A program made the translations under genes and the position numbers. Below the pieces are notes generated by a model. The model ran no database searches, was not told the origin of the DNA, and saw nothing but the letters and a program-made list of their open reading frames with translations. Positions 33,939 through 46,356 of a DNA stretch of 64,000 nt are shown piece after piece. This DNA is from Dicaeum eximium (taxonomy: Eukaryota > Chordata > Aves > Passeriformes > Dicaeidae): contig VWZP01008292.1 in NCBI GenBank assembly GCA_013396995.1, forward strand, positions 85,683 to 149,682. Reading direction: 5' to 3'. Each line of letters starts with the position of its first letter. Positions within the stretch are counted from its first letter, which is position 1.

Positions 33939-35023
33939 TGTATCAGGGTGGTTTGACTCTGACTGAATGTCAGGTGCTCACCAAAGCTGCTCCCTCCACA
34001 ACTGGACAGAGGAGAGGGAATAAAACAGAAGGCTTGTGAGTTAAGGACAGGGAGAAATCACTCACCAGTTACCACCAACAGACTTGACTCGGGCATATTA
34101 GTTGAAACTATTGCCAAGCAAAATCAAAGCAGGATAGTGAAAGGTAAAACAAACCTTAAAAACACCTTTCCTGCACCCCTAGCTCTCCCTCCTTCCTAGC
34201 TCTACCTCCCGCCCCCCAGCAGTGCAAGCAGGCAAGGAATAGGGTTTACAGTCAGTTAATCACATGTTCTTCCTGCTGCTGCTCAGGGAGACAAGTCCTT
34301 CCTCTGCTACAGTGTGGGGTCCCTCCCACAGGATACAATTCTCCATGAACTTCTCCAACATGAGTCCTTCTTATGGGCTACAGTTCTTAATGACCTGCTC
34401 CAGGGTGGGTCACTGTTCTTGGGATGCAGTCCTGCAGGCACAGCCTGCTCCAGCGTAGGTTCCCCACAGGGTGGCAAGTCCTACCAGGAAACTGCTCCAG
34501 TGTGGGCTCCACTCTCCATGGGTCTGCAGGTCCCTGCCTGGAGCCTGCTCCAGCACGTTTCCCACAGGGTCACAGTCTCCTCTCAGGCATCCAGCTGTTC
34601 CAGCATGGGCTCCTCCACAGGCTGCAGGTGGATCTCTGCATCCCTGTGATCCTCCCTGGGCTGCAGGGGCACAGCTGCTTCACCATGGTCTGCACCACAG
34701 ACTACACAGGAATCTCAGCTCCAGTACCTGGAGCACTTCCTTGCCCTCCTCCCCTTATCTGGGTGTCTGCAGGGCTGTTCCTCTCATGTTCTCCCAACAC
34801 TGTTCTCTGCACAATAACTTTTTTCTTTCTTAAATGTGTTACTGCAGAGGTGTTGCTTCCATTCCCGAGTGGCTCAGCGTTGGCCAGTGGAGGGTCTGTC
34901 TAGGAGCCAGCTGGTGTTGGCTTTGTAGAATATGGAGGAAGCTTCTGGAAGCTTCTCACAGAAGCCACCCCTGCAGCACCCCTTCCCCCCACTACCAAAA
35001 CCTTGCCAGGCAAATGCAAAACA
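33939..35023. mobile_element. Avian endogenous retrovirus solo LTR
   Basis: About 1.1 kb begins near TGTATCAGGGTGGTTTGACT and ends near CAGGCAAATGCAAAACA. I recognise it as a repeat common in bird genomes that behaves as a long terminal repeat; I do not commit to a family name. No retroviral gene lies beside it, so it is probably a solo LTR. Its centre (34300-34640) is a ~48-base tandem array with a CTGCTCCAG core. AATT occurs on both edges (33934-33937 and 35023-35026) and may be part of a target-site duplication, though 4 bases is weak. GC-rich open frames inside it are not genes. Orientation relative to proviral transcription is not certain. Confidence 0.75.
34302..34640. repeat. Tandem array of ~48-base units inside the LTR
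   Basis: A diverged unit with core CTGCTCCAGNGTGGGTCC recurs with starts near 34302, 34350, 34393, 34441, 34490, 34543 and 34592, so spacing is 43-53 bases. It resembles the enhancer-type repeats common in LTR U3 regions. Confidence 0.7.
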
Positions 35024-37961
35024 ATTATGTAAAAGTGCATGTGATATATCTGATACAGTAGATTACAGAAAAAAATCCTTTAAAATTTCAAATTTTTTTC
35101 TCAATTTTATGATTGAGGAAAAATAATAATAATAAATATTTTATAATAGAACCTTTCCAGATTAAAATGCTACAAGTTTAAATATTACATCTTTAAAGTT
35201 ATAAAGTGAGAAATAATGGGCTGCTGAAACACTGAGTAGATGCTGTATTTCTAATTCATAAAAGGCTACACTCTGAATTTCACTTTCAGTAATGACATGT
35301 TTTCCATAAATGAAATATTGAGAAGGGAAAGTCAAATGCTGCCTAATGACAAGAAAATTGAAGTGAATCTAAAAGAGTGAGATACAGACCATCAGATAGA
35401 TTTATAAATGTTTGTTCAAATATTTAATTTGAATGCCTTCCACTAAAGAAGTAGTGAGGGATTGCAAAGCTGCATGACTTACTTGTATCCCAAACTTATT
35501 GTTGATAGGATTATTGATTCTTTATAGTTTGTAATTTATCTGAAATACTGCATATTAGATTTTTTATGAGAATGTTTCTTGGTTTTTTGTTAGATATTTA
35601 TAATGGAAAGCATAGAACATTCATGTATGTTTTCCCTAGTAGTAAGCCAAAATTTTTCAAACTTTCTTACATTTTTTCAAGAATAGTAATTTTGAGCCAT
35701 TGACTTCTGAAATTTGCTTTAATTTGAGCTTACAAAGTTGCTTTGATGCCTTAGTTTACAGAGGAGTGGTTCTCTTGCTGGAATTCTAAAAGCCTGAGAA
35801 AGATTACTGTGGTGACTTAGACCTTAAATATATATATATATTGCTTGCTAAGCAGGAGCTGGTAAGCAGATTGGAAGGAATGCATATATGAAGGTGGAGA
35901 GAAATTATGTCAGTTGTGTAAGAATCACAGCAAATAGCCGTAGCCAGAAAGAATACAAATTAGTAGATCTTTCTTGTGGCTCTAGAGAGCAACAGGATAG
36001 TTTCAATGAGGAAAGAGCAGTCTTTTGAGTCTCCTTTTAAGCTTTGTAGCAGGATGGATTTTGTTGTACCTCTGGGAGGATAGGCCTGTATGCTGATTCT
36101 AACCAGTAGCTGAAACCTGGTGCATTTCATAGCTTGGCAGCTTCTGATCCGTACAGGATCAGCTCAGGTCAGCTGATGCTGTTTGCAATATGTATTTATG
36201 TCTGCAAGCTGTGCTACATTAGGGAGAAAGCTGACAACTGTTACCTATCAGGTGATCTGAGACTTTTCTGAGACTTTTGAATACATACAATCCAATAATG
36301 CACATACAAATCCAACTTCTATCTATAGAAAAGAAATGCTGTATAATTTTAACACTTATATCATGGATTGGTTTAGGTTGACATGCTGTTGTTAGATTAA
36401 TGAGTAGTGAAGAGGAAATGAAAAACCTTCAGGAAAGCTGATCCCCTTAATACAGTAAATGTTCTAAAAATTAAAATATGAAAATCCTTATTTTGAATGT
36501 CACAAATAGGATGTAGTGGTCAGGAATATGTTAAAGCAATGAAAAATACCAACAATTAAAACATTGCCATGTTAATATAATTTATTTTAAATGATATATT
36601 TATATAATACTTGTATGGTTTAAGTGGAAATACCATTTTGGAAAAGAAAAAACAAACCCACCCTTTAAATACCTTAAGTGTATTAGCAACATTATGCAAA
36701 AGCCTTGCTAGCATCTGCAGCTGGGGGAAATCATTGTGTTCAATAGTTTCGAAGTAAATACAGAATGTTTCTTAGGCTTACAGTTTCTTGAGGATCTGCC
36801 TTGGGTTTGAAGGATTAAGAATTGCTTGTCACAGTAAAGGACCAGGGTTTTATAAAGCTCTGAGTGTGTGGTAGGAATCAGGATAAAAATCACACCCACA
36901 ATTAAGCATATGAGACTAAGCCAGCAACAGCAGTAGTCATTACTTATATACACTTCTTGAAGTTGTAAAAATTAACTGATGATGCGCTCCTGGAAGCGTT
37001 AGGGATGAATGAAGCACATGTCCTGAATTCACTAGCACTGCATTTTAAACTAGGTATCAGATGTTCATTTATTTTTATCTGTTTAAAGTAAGCAAATACC
37101 CATTCTGTGAGATAGGCAAATACGGAAACCTTCCAAACCTTTAGCTATAAACAGACTTTTCTTTATCCCTGCCAAGATGTGTTCTTCTGCCTCCTGCTTT
37201 TTTCTGCTGTGTGTAATTACTGCAGTGCTCTAAAGCTGTCTGATTAGTACTTTACTATTAGGAGGCAGTGCAAAGTGCAAAGAATGCAAATATTTATCAC
37301 TTACAAATCACAACGTTTGCATCCCAACTGCATTAGATAGAAAACTAGTCATTTAAGTACTAGTTTCTACAGCTTTTTCAGTTGCTTTTAAAATGTTTTG
37401 CATGCTGTCATTCCATGCTGTATGATTTCTGGAGCATAATAATATCTTTGGAATGTAAAGGTTTTGTATGCGTGCATGTAGAACTAAAGTTTTGTGGGTT
37501 AGTTGGCATGATAGCTGGAAATACTATTGTGTATTGAGCCAGCAATCACATTACTGAGGTTTCCTGCCTAATTCAGACACTGTTTGCTTCAGTTAATGAG
37601 GCTGACACACCTACTAAAAGAAAATTTGCAGCAAACTCATTCTGAATTTATAGATTGCTTGTGCCTTGTGAAAAAAAAAAAACAAAAGAGGCAAAGCACT
37701 TCTGAGTTTTCCAGTGCTCAGCGTGGCACAGTGCACAGCTTTCAGATCTGATGTGTGTTTTGCATTAAAATTAATGCTTTAGAAATACTTAAACAAATCA
37801 CTACTATATGATAACTTTATGGTTGGAATGTAGGTTCTATGGGTTCCTTGTTTCAATGTGTTTTAAATGTCCTACAGGAACAAACCTCTGCATTTTCTAG
37901 ATTCCTTTCAGCAATTTAGAGACTTGATACATACCTTCTCCTAATGAGATCTCCTTTTTGG

Positions 37962-37986
37962 CTCTCTCTCTCACACACACACACAC
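37962..37986 (+). repeat. (CT)n(CA)n microsatellite
   Basis: A CT repeat runs directly into a CA repeat of about seven units, a compound dinucleotide microsatellite in PCMT1 intron 7. Confidence 0.9.
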
Positions 37987-38533
37987 TGCTCTGCCCCCAG
38001 CCTTTCCCTAACTTACTCCTGATTTATTGTAGCTCCTTCTGGAGCTAATTGAGTTCCTCTGAGAAATAAATAAACTAAGCGGTAGAAAATGCATGACAGG
38101 GATGCAAGATTGTGTTCCAACTTTCTTGAGAGACTGCAACTGAAGCTAAACGTACCTTTTTGGCACCTACAGAGGATGAGTTTTGCCAATACTCTGTCTA
38201 GTAAGTTGGCTCAGTTGCTTGCCAGTGTGTAGCCAGCAGGTAGCTGTGTTACTAGCTGTGCAGTGTGGGGTGTTTCCTTAAAGCAAGTGATCCGTTAAAT
38301 ATAAAATAGAGGGACCCATATTTTACAATAAGTCACATAGTAGTATCAGATGATATGGGATTGCTGTTGCCTTTCCTTTGGTGTTTGTTTTCTTTCTTAA
38401 ATGCTTGAAGAGATTTCTGAAGTTTTGCTGATGTGCGTGAGCACTTAAATGTAACCTGATTCAATATCAAAACTTTTCAAATATCATTTCCAAGGGGAGA
38501 AGAAACATAACTGCATGTGTTTTCTTTCTACAG

Positions 38534-38546
38534 GGATGAATTGTAA
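38534..38546 (+). CDS. PCMT1: PCMT1 alternative exon 8, coding part (RDEL ending)
   Basis: After acceptor TTTCTTTCTACAG the exon begins GGATGAATTGTAA. Joined to the exon-7 donor after 30087 (…TCC AG), it reads Ser-Arg-Asp-Glu-Leu-stop, so the protein ends WSRDEL. This is the known ending of mammalian PCMT isozyme II. RDEL resembles the KDEL endoplasmic-reticulum retrieval signal, although PCMT1 lacks an obvious signal peptide unless the long N-terminal form is used. The polypyrimidine tract is good. The alternative protein is also 227 residues long: Arg-Asp-Glu-Leu replaces Arg-Trp-Lys, adding one residue. Confidence 0.92.
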
Positions 38547-39323
38547 AAGCTCCATCATCTTGACCCAAACATAGTGTTACAGTGGACTGCTCATCTCCAG
38601 TTCTAAAAGCTTTTTGAAAACCAACAGCATTGCAGCTTGTTTTGGACTTCGTTATACTGTTGTTATCAGCATGGAAAAGCGTGGTGTTTGTTTTATTTTT
38701 TTAGATGCTCAAGGCAAATCTGATAAAGAAATGGTGGAAAGTTTTATGTGGGCACTGTTTTATTTAACATGCCTTTATTTCACTTTCATCTGTTCAAAGT
38801 GAATTTCTGCAGACCTGCAGATAAAGACCTATAGCTTGTGAACTCTATTTTGATGGGGGAACTTGAACACTCACTTCTCTCGGCTCCTGTGTCCCTTGGT
38901 AAAACTGCTTCTGTGCACCTTACGACACTCCGTAGGTAATGCCAGGTTTTCTGTGTTCCAACGTCTGCTAGATGCTACTAAAAGGAGATGAACTTCCTTT
39001 CTAAGCTTTTGACATGGTGTCATAGACTAGCATGCAGTAGATACAATCAGCTGCTTTTTTACCTTAAAACCAGGCATTTGTATATATTCAATTTCAAGAC
39101 ATCAGAGGTAGGTGGCCGCTCTTATCAAACATTGCTGTTCAAGCCGGACATAACAGACATGGTTTTCCCTTTCCTTCTAAAATTGATTAATGTAATCTTG
39201 AAATTCTGTTGTGGTTTATAACTCAGTGCTGGTGTGATACACACGTATCTAACCCCATGAATGTGAGGTGAGGTGTGTTCCAATCACTGAACAATTTAAA
39301 ACCAACACAATGTTGCTTTGCCA

Positions 39324-39329
39324 AATAAA
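39324..39329 (+). terminator. PCMT1: Poly(A) signal AATAAA, PCMT1 distal 3' end
   Basis: Lies in TTTGCCAAATAAAA (39317-39330), about 780 bases after the RDEL stop, followed by GGGGTTTTGTGCTTGTGTGG, a good GU-rich downstream element. Confidence 0.65.
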
Positions 39330-40722
39330 AGCAAAAGCGGGGTTTTGTGCTTGTGTGGAAGATTAGGATGGGTTGATAGTCTGAGATATGGATTGCTAGG
39401 ATCTTTATTAAAAACCAAAACCCCCTTTGGTTCTAAAAGAAAGTTGCTTTTGGTAAAGCCATTTGCTGTATTAACATTCTTATTTTTATAACTGTGGGCA
39501 CCCAGGAAAAATTCTGGATTTTTAGAAAGTGAATTCTAAATTGCTGTAAAAGGAATGCATCAGAAAGAATCCTGGACTCCTAAGTACAGATAGATGCACT
39601 TGTTCAGTTTTCATATAGAAAAATAGTTGGAAGGCCATAAACCTTTTTTCTGCCCTAAGTTTTCTGTTTTGGTACTGTAAAATGTCAACAGCAAATTGTA
39701 AAGCAGTACAGTAAGGTGGGCTGCTTTGGGAAAGGGGAGAAGTCTGTCTTCAGTCATCTTGCTCATATTTGAGCAACCAGAAATTAAAGTAAACATCTTT
39801 TTTTTAGTTTTTTAATTATGGAAGGATTATAGAATAAAACAACCCATAGTGATCACAGGAAAAAAAACCTCAAACAACTTTTAGTGGTGGAAGAGCAGTA
39901 ATTCTGTGATAGGATTAATCCCTGGAAGCATAAAGTTTATAATTCAAAGGCCTCTGAATATGGAAAAGGAACATTTTAAATAACCTGTCTTTTGAAGGCC
40001 AGCTCCATTTTGTTCCTCTGTAAAAGATATTATAGGACTTAATTTACTTGGATGTTTGGAAGTTAATGTACCACCTCCTGATCTGACTGCAGCCTGGGAG
40101 CACATGCACAAGATTAATCTTACAAAGAAATTAATACAGTGCATATTCTAGAAAATACAATCCAGAGAAATCCACTTGCGTCTGACAAATTTGTACTAAC
40201 CCACAGTCGACTGTGACTCTAGTTCTTGGTGTTGAAGTGAAGTATCTTAACTGATGCATGCTAACGTTCAACCTTTTGGTCGCTGTATCTTTCAGTTTGA
40301 GTTCAGCTTTATTTACATCTTCTCACTAATTTAATCAGTTAAATGAAAGATAAGAGCTCAACTGTATCCAAATTCCTGTCTCTGGACACAGTGTAATAAG
40401 CTAGCCTGACTTGGAAGTGGTGTTAAAGCTGAGACCCGATGACAACTTCCTGGGGTAGAACCACTTCAGGAGGTGTAAGGCTTCAGGGACCAAGGCTGGT
40501 GGGAATAGTGCACCCATTCCACTGAAGGGGTTGATGATAGTCAAGGTACTTGGACAGAAAGGAGTATCCAGGAGTAGCATTTAGGAGTCGAAAATGGAAA
40601 CTCCTCCATGATGGAGCAATGGTTCTGAAGTAAAAACTTGGAGACAAGGACAAGTTGAAATGCAGAAGACTGGAAGAGCTTGAATAAATGCTGTGTGAAC
40701 TGTCTGAATTGCTACTTTGCCA

Positions 40723-40728
40723 AATAAA
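40723..40728 (+). terminator. PCMT1: Second poly(A) signal AATAAA, possible PCMT1 end
   Basis: The same 14-base context TTTGCCAAATAAAA (40716-40729) recurs here, followed by GTGTCTGTCTGATTTTGTGG. This may be an extended 3'UTR end. Confidence 0.45.
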
Positions 40729-40745
40729 ACAAATGGAGAGGAAGC

Positions 40746-43700
40746 TGTATCTAGGTGTCTGTCTGATTTTGTGGTTGGTTTTGTTGTTTTTTAACCTTCA
40801 ACAGGATTTCACATATCCAAAAGAAAACATGTATAAAATACCGGTTTGCTAACTGACCAGAACTGTATGTCCATTTTCAGTCAATGAATGTACTGCAGCA
40901 GTTACAAAGCCTGTCAGTACTACCTGGAATGTAAGTGGGGGTTTTGGTGTCTGTCTGGAATTTCTGAAACACACAGCTGTGTGTTTTGGTGAGCAGGCTC
41001 TGTGCACAGTTCTGTCTGCTGTCCATAGTTGAATCCAGCCACCTCGGAGACTGTGATTTGCCACTTGCAAGGATTAGAATTTTACCTCTTTATAAGAGAT
41101 GCAGTCATGTTTCACTGGGCTGTTACTATCACCTCTAAGCCAGAACAGTTTGGGAGATCAGCTGAACTCTGTTGCTTATCTGGTTGTTTCTGGGATCCAG
41201 ACAGTAGAAGACTTGGAAAGCCAATACCTGTATCTTGAAAACCAAGACTTGTGGGTTCTCCACAGAGGAGTTTGATGTGCTGTAGGGATGCTTTCTGTTT
41301 ATGTAGCAGGAATGACTTACGTACTTTTTCTGTTCAGACTGGTCAGCTGGTTTGTGGCCACAGAGCCTGTAACAAGACTTTTTCTGGAGGGAAACCAGAA
41401 CACAGCGCATGTACATCAGCACTGCTGATGAAGCCACCTGGATGATTCCTGAAATGTTTTGTAGTCACTGAGTTTGAAATGGGCAATAATGCCTGGAGCC
41501 AGGGGCCCTCTGTGTGGTACGCTCCAGAGCTTCCAGCTGGCAGCAGTTCTTTCCACATGTGCAGTGTTTTTGTGACAGGGTGACAAGGTCCAGGATTTTT
41601 GAGCGTGGAGGGACTGTGGAATTAATACATCAGCACAAAGAAGTAAAGTAAAATACATAGAGGAAAATTCTGAACTAGTATGTTGCTTCATGCCAGGAAG
41701 AAGGGTGTTAACCCATTCTTACAGTAGCAGTGTTTTCTTCCTTCTGCTCATTACTGTGCCCAAGGTGATGCTGCTTTTGATTTAAATGCAGTTCACAGAA
41801 GGAGAACGTGAGGAGAACAATTCCTTCTGAACTCTGACATGATACAAAGGTTGAGTAACACAAACCACGCTCATGATTTGTAACTTTGGTTCTGTTTAGC
41901 TGATTTTAAACATATTAGGATGCAGTTCAAAAGATGAATACTTACCTTTATGGAACTTTGATCCCTTTCCCAAGCAATGTGGAAGAGGTATTCTGCTGAA
42001 GTGAATGATGGGTGGTCCCGGTTCAGAAAAAAGGCAGATGGTGAGGTCACAGATGCACATTGTGCAGAACCAAACAAAAAAATTCAGAGGGGAAGTGTTG
42101 CTTCCAAGATGGCAGAGGGGAATGCAGGAGATCGTGAGGTCTGAAATTAGTCTTTTGCATTTCAGGATGTTCAGACTTCATAGATCAGGAAGGGTAAATT
42201 AGAGTTTAAGTACTGTGGTATAACAGATGGCTTCAAGCCTGGGGGTTAAGTTGGTTGTGTGGTTCTCATCATACCAAACTTAGAACTTGAGACAATTCCA
42301 TGCCTTTTAGCAAAACTTTTTTTAGCAACAACAGACTGTTTTTATAAAGATTATTGATGGAGTTACTCTGAGATCTCACTTCAGTTCTCTAAGGTTTCTT
42401 TGTAGTCCAGCCATTTTCATCGTATGCTTCTGAGCAACTGACCTGGTGGATACTCTTGGGAACATTGCCTAATGCTTCTGGGAAGCTGAAGTCCTTTTTT
42501 CAGCCATGTTTGGGCTTATGTTTGCATTTTATGTGTTTGTACTATTAACAGGCCATGTTTCTTGTTTATTATGTTCTGCCAAGTCCTTTTTCAGCTATAA
42601 TGGAGAAGTGGCATCTGAGATAAATCAGTAACTTTTATTGCAGATGCCTTATGGACTGGGAGGACACTCAAAGGCCTCTGGTTAGGAAAATGGATGATTC
42701 AGAGCACCTGCCAAAGCTACTGCTCTGATCAGGGCTCTAGAGAAGCTCCTCTCCTCTGGATATAGAGGCAGCCTCAGGACAGTCATCTCTTGGGCATGGA
42801 ATTAGCCTTCAGGGATGCTTTCCCTACAGGCCCAATCTTACACTGGGCTGCCTGCTTTCAAGTCCTTTACAGTCCTGCACTCATTCAAGTTCCCAGCTTG
42901 AGTGTAGAAATCTTAAATGCATCTCTTTAATGCAGTAGGATCTGGTAATTTTAAGAACTATGTTAAAATGTCTTGCTGTGCCCTTTTTAGAACAGGATTA
43001 CACATTTCTGTTGCCCAAGGAAGTGGTGACTCTCAGTCGTTCACTCAACCTTTCTGCCTTGTCTGGTTTCCACTAGCTTGCTCCAAATACACTTTTCATT
43101 GATTTATGAGTGGTTTATAACTGTCAGCCAGGAGCCTTATAACTGCAAAAATTAAAATTTTAGCAGGTGTATTTAAAAATTTGTTTCTGAAGTGTGCTGA
43201 TCCAGTTGTTCTCTTAGTTTATGTTTCAGGGCTCCAGTGCAGAGTGCAGCTCATTTTTTCAGTTGTTTTAAGTAACTATTACTTGAAAATACAGAGTAGA
43301 CTTACTTTTACACAATTTTTCTCCCCTTTAAATATCCCTTGTTTACAGCATGTTTCCCTGTCACTCAGCTCAGACCAATTGTGTCATGGGCTCTTTTTCA
43401 TATTAATTTCATATTAATTACTGTGTTTATTGCCTCTGTCTGGTCTTTATGCCCATCAGTGCTCTCTGAATCTTCTCTAGCTTTTCCCTTTGCTCTTACT
43501 CATTTAGCTTTTGCCATTAAAAACTGAAAAATCCCAATTCCTGAGGCACATGAAAACAGCCAGCACAGACCTCAGTGATGCATGACTGTGGATTCTGTTA
43601 GGGCTTACTAGAAAGGCTCTCCCTTTGTTTTGGGGTGGCGTGTTTGTGTTGCTATTGGTTCATGCCTCTGACTGGCTCTGTGCAGTTTGGGATTGAAACT

Positions 43701-45815
43701 CTTATGCTTTATCTAGGATTTGAAAAGCAAATGGAGCATCACACTGACCTATTTCAGCCCTTTTGTTTTGCAAATGTCCTCTTGGAACTGCCCCTGCTAT
43801 TATCCCACAGTGCTATGGAGTGATTACAGCAAGATGTTCAGGCTAGGATCCCCTGCAAAAGTGGGCAGCAAGCAGCCCATATTATGAAAAAAAACCCCTT
43901 ACTTCTAAATATGGATCAAACCTAGGTAAGTATTGTTTTGTTTGCTACTCTGAAGTAATTTGTACCCTTAAGCTAGGGTACAAAGGGAAAAACAGTCTCT
44001 TTGTAAGAAGGGCAAAAGAGTTTTAAAAACAGTCTAAGTGAAATAAGAATCTTGATCAACATTAAAATACACTGACAAAATAAATTTTAATGACCTCTCC
44101 TAATACACAGAGAAGCAACATCCACAGGGCTATGCAGTCAGGGTAGTCAGTATTCTCTGCTTACTGAAGATGCTGGTAAGAATAGGTGGACTGAGCATAT
44201 TCACAGATATGTGGATAGACAAACGTCAGTGTTTAGGACAGGAAAAACAGATCTGACAGACTTCAAATAGTGATGACTTTCACACAGTGTCTCACTTCTG
44301 CTACAGGATAAACACTCGTAGGTCCTTTTGACTCAGAATATTCTGTGATCTCTGATCTGTGACTGTATAAAACTCCTCAGCTCTGGGGTCTGCATCAGAG
44401 CCCATGGATGCAGTTTTAGTAATGCAGCCATGAAGATGGGCTAGAAGCACTGTCTGCTCTGAGCAGTCCTTTGACATCAGAGGGAGAACCCCACCCTTGG
44501 GAATGGCTGGGAAGGGGCTACAGAAGTGGTATCAGCAGGAGGCAGTGGCTGGGAGCTGCCTGGGGAGAAGGGGAAAAGCATCCTGAGCCTGTTGACAGTA
44601 TATTCTGCTACTCTCAGATGTGCTCTAGCTCAGTAGTTCAGATTTTATTTAAAATCAAATAGCATGACAGCTATTAAATGCAAACACATGGTACTGAGAC
44701 CAGTGTGTGTGTTAATTGCAGGAGCTGCCAAGCCAATCTGTCACTTTGCCAACTTTGTCATATATTCCATCTAGCTGACAATGCCCCCAGGCTCTCTGGT
44801 AAGGTGAAAACTATTTTATTTCACTGCAGCCATAGAGTTTGCTGTCACCTGGGAAGTAACCAGCCTTAGGCTGGTGGCCTGCAGGGCAGCAACTGTCACC
44901 ATCTCCCCTCCCAGAAAGAAGAGTCCCTGGGAAGACTGTGGCCACTCTAAGGCAGCACTAGCCAGACTCCTGTACCTTGCTTGCTGTCTGCTGTTGGAGG
45001 TGTTCATTCTCAGCTGTCATATGCAAAATCTGTGAAGGTTATTCCACTAGCAGCAGCACAGAAACAAAGCCTGCTGTTGGGTAAAGTGATGGAAAGCTGA
45101 GCAGCCTCTTGCAGCACAGCTGTCCTGGCTGGCTTGTGCGTTATGCCAATCTTGCTGTTGTCCTGCCCGGCAGAACAAAACCAAACCTTTTGTTCTGCTG
45201 CTGGCTGTGTGCCAGGGTAGTGGGCTTTGGTAAGAGGAACACAGTGGGCACAGAGAGAAAAGACCACTTTTCTTGCTGCTTTGGTAAGGTGGTGAAGGAC
45301 ATTTAGGTATTTAATTAAAACCCAATGCAAATTCAAAGATGGAAAATAAGATCCCAACCAAATGGGCAGTGAGTCTTCCCTAGAAAGCTGTATTTAAAAT
45401 GTGGTCTTTTGGGTCTTGCACTATTTGCCCTGTCAGCTGGGGGCTGGGATGGAAGAGAAGCTGTACTCCCAAACTGGAAATGGGCAGCATCAGCAGATGG
45501 TCTCCTGGACCCACTGTAACACTGAAGTACAAACAACCAGACTTTGCCTCATGTGGCACAAGCAAGGAACACTGGCAACCAGATTCCCTGAGTGGTTGGC
45601 AGAGCCAGCTCTACACCTGCTGTCCTGCTCAGCTCAAGCACTGCTCGAGAGACAGGTAAATGCCCTGTCCTTCTCTGTCTCCCTGAAACTCCCCCCACCA
45701 TACACATTCCAGCTTCTTAGAAGGCTGTTTCACAGAAAGGAGAAATTCTGTCTGCTCTCATGATGCAGTCTTGTAGCACAGAATTCAGCTGGCAATGGAA
45801 ACGAAAAGACAATGC
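40746..45815. other. Intergenic gap between convergent PCMT1 and LRP11
   Basis: Holds short uninformative frames only. A CR1 tail is recognisable at about 44319-44362. GC content rises in 44800-45660, where overlapping frames occur on both strands, but none resembles a known protein. Confidence 0.55.
44319..44362 (+). mobile_element. CR1 tail remnant
   Basis: TAGGTCCTTTTGACTCAGAA followed by TATTCTGTGATCTCTGATC resembles the CR1 3' end GGTCCCTTCCAACTCAGRAT with its ATTCTRTGAT terminal repeats. Confidence 0.55.
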
Positions 45816-45838
45816 AATAAATATAAGAATAGAATCGG

Positions 45839-45844
45839 TTTATT
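45839..45844 (-). terminator. LRP11: Poly(A) signal for LRP11 (distal)
   Basis: The + strand TTTATT is AATAAA on the - strand, about 1.4 kb after the LRP11 stop. It is the last good signal before the convergent + strand AATAAA at 45816-45821. Confidence 0.5.
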
Positions 45845-45984
45845 AGAGCTATTTTACATAAAGTAATCAAGAACAAATTACTTGAAGAACTATTTGTATA
45901 CCATGGCAATATTCTTGCTGACTCAAAGTTACTGAAGTACAAAAGACGACATACAAAACAATGCATGCCTCATTTGACTCTGGT

Positions 45985-45990
45985 TTTATT
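45985..45990 (-). terminator. LRP11: Poly(A) signal for LRP11 (proximal candidate)
   Basis: AATAAA on the - strand, about 1.27 kb after the stop codon. It could be used instead of the signal at 45839-45844. Confidence 0.5.
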
Positions 45991-46044
45991 GAGACCCATG
46001 AGGAATGTGACATCCTTGGACAGCCAAACAAGACAGACAGCACA

Positions 46045-46072
46045 GTGTGTGTGTATATATATGTATATATAA
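46045..46072. repeat. (TG)n(TA)n microsatellite
   Basis: Compound dinucleotide repeat, GTGTGTGT then TATATATATGTATATATA, in the LRP11 3'UTR. Confidence 0.85.
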
Positions 46073-46356
46073 CATGTACTGTACACATTTTACTGGTAAC
46101 ACATCTGCAGTTCACTCACACATACCAATTACTTGCTCTAATTCTATGAGAATTTTTCTGGGGTGAGGGCAGATCACCGAAGCTTTCAAGCTTTGCAGGG
46201 AGCTATGGGATAACCAGCAGGAATCCTACACTCCATCATCTTGGGTAGAAATGCTGTGTGCTGTGTTCTCACGCTGTGCCAGGGTGGTGAGCTGGATGTG
46301 GAAAAGGCTGAACAAGCCCTGAGCTCCGGGGAGAGACACAGCTCTGGGATTGTACA

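Larger units (their letters stand above)
30088..38533 (+). other. PCMT1: PCMT1 alternative intron 7
   Basis: Present only in transcripts using the donor at 30088 (GTGGAAGT); the acceptor TTCTACAG ends at 38533. This 8.4 kb stretch contains the proximal 3'UTR, a CR1 fragment, the solo LTR and a CT/CA microsatellite. No additional exon was recognised. Confidence 0.8.
38547..40745 (+). other. PCMT1: PCMT1 distal 3'UTR (RDEL isoform)
   Basis: Non-coding sequence after the exon-8 TAA. Two candidate ends carry AATAAA, at 39324-39329 and 40723-40728. The extent is inferred from these signals, since no transcript data are available. The second half could be intergenic if the first signal is used. 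Confidence 0.5.

Noticed and set aside
34314..34903. Overlapping + strand frames of 111-159 codons
   Set aside because: They lie inside the solo LTR and its tandem array; repeat-derived and not viral genes.
37660..37690. Poly-A run as a retroposon tail
   Set aside because: No recognisable element body lies beside it; an isolated A tract.
40430..40520. Possible C/D-box snoRNA (GATGAC … CTGA motifs)
   Set aside because: The box C match is imperfect and there is no terminal stem, so this is not supported.
45401..45763. 120-codon + strand frame in the convergent gap
   Set aside because: No domain, overlapping frames on both strands, no promoter or splice evidence.
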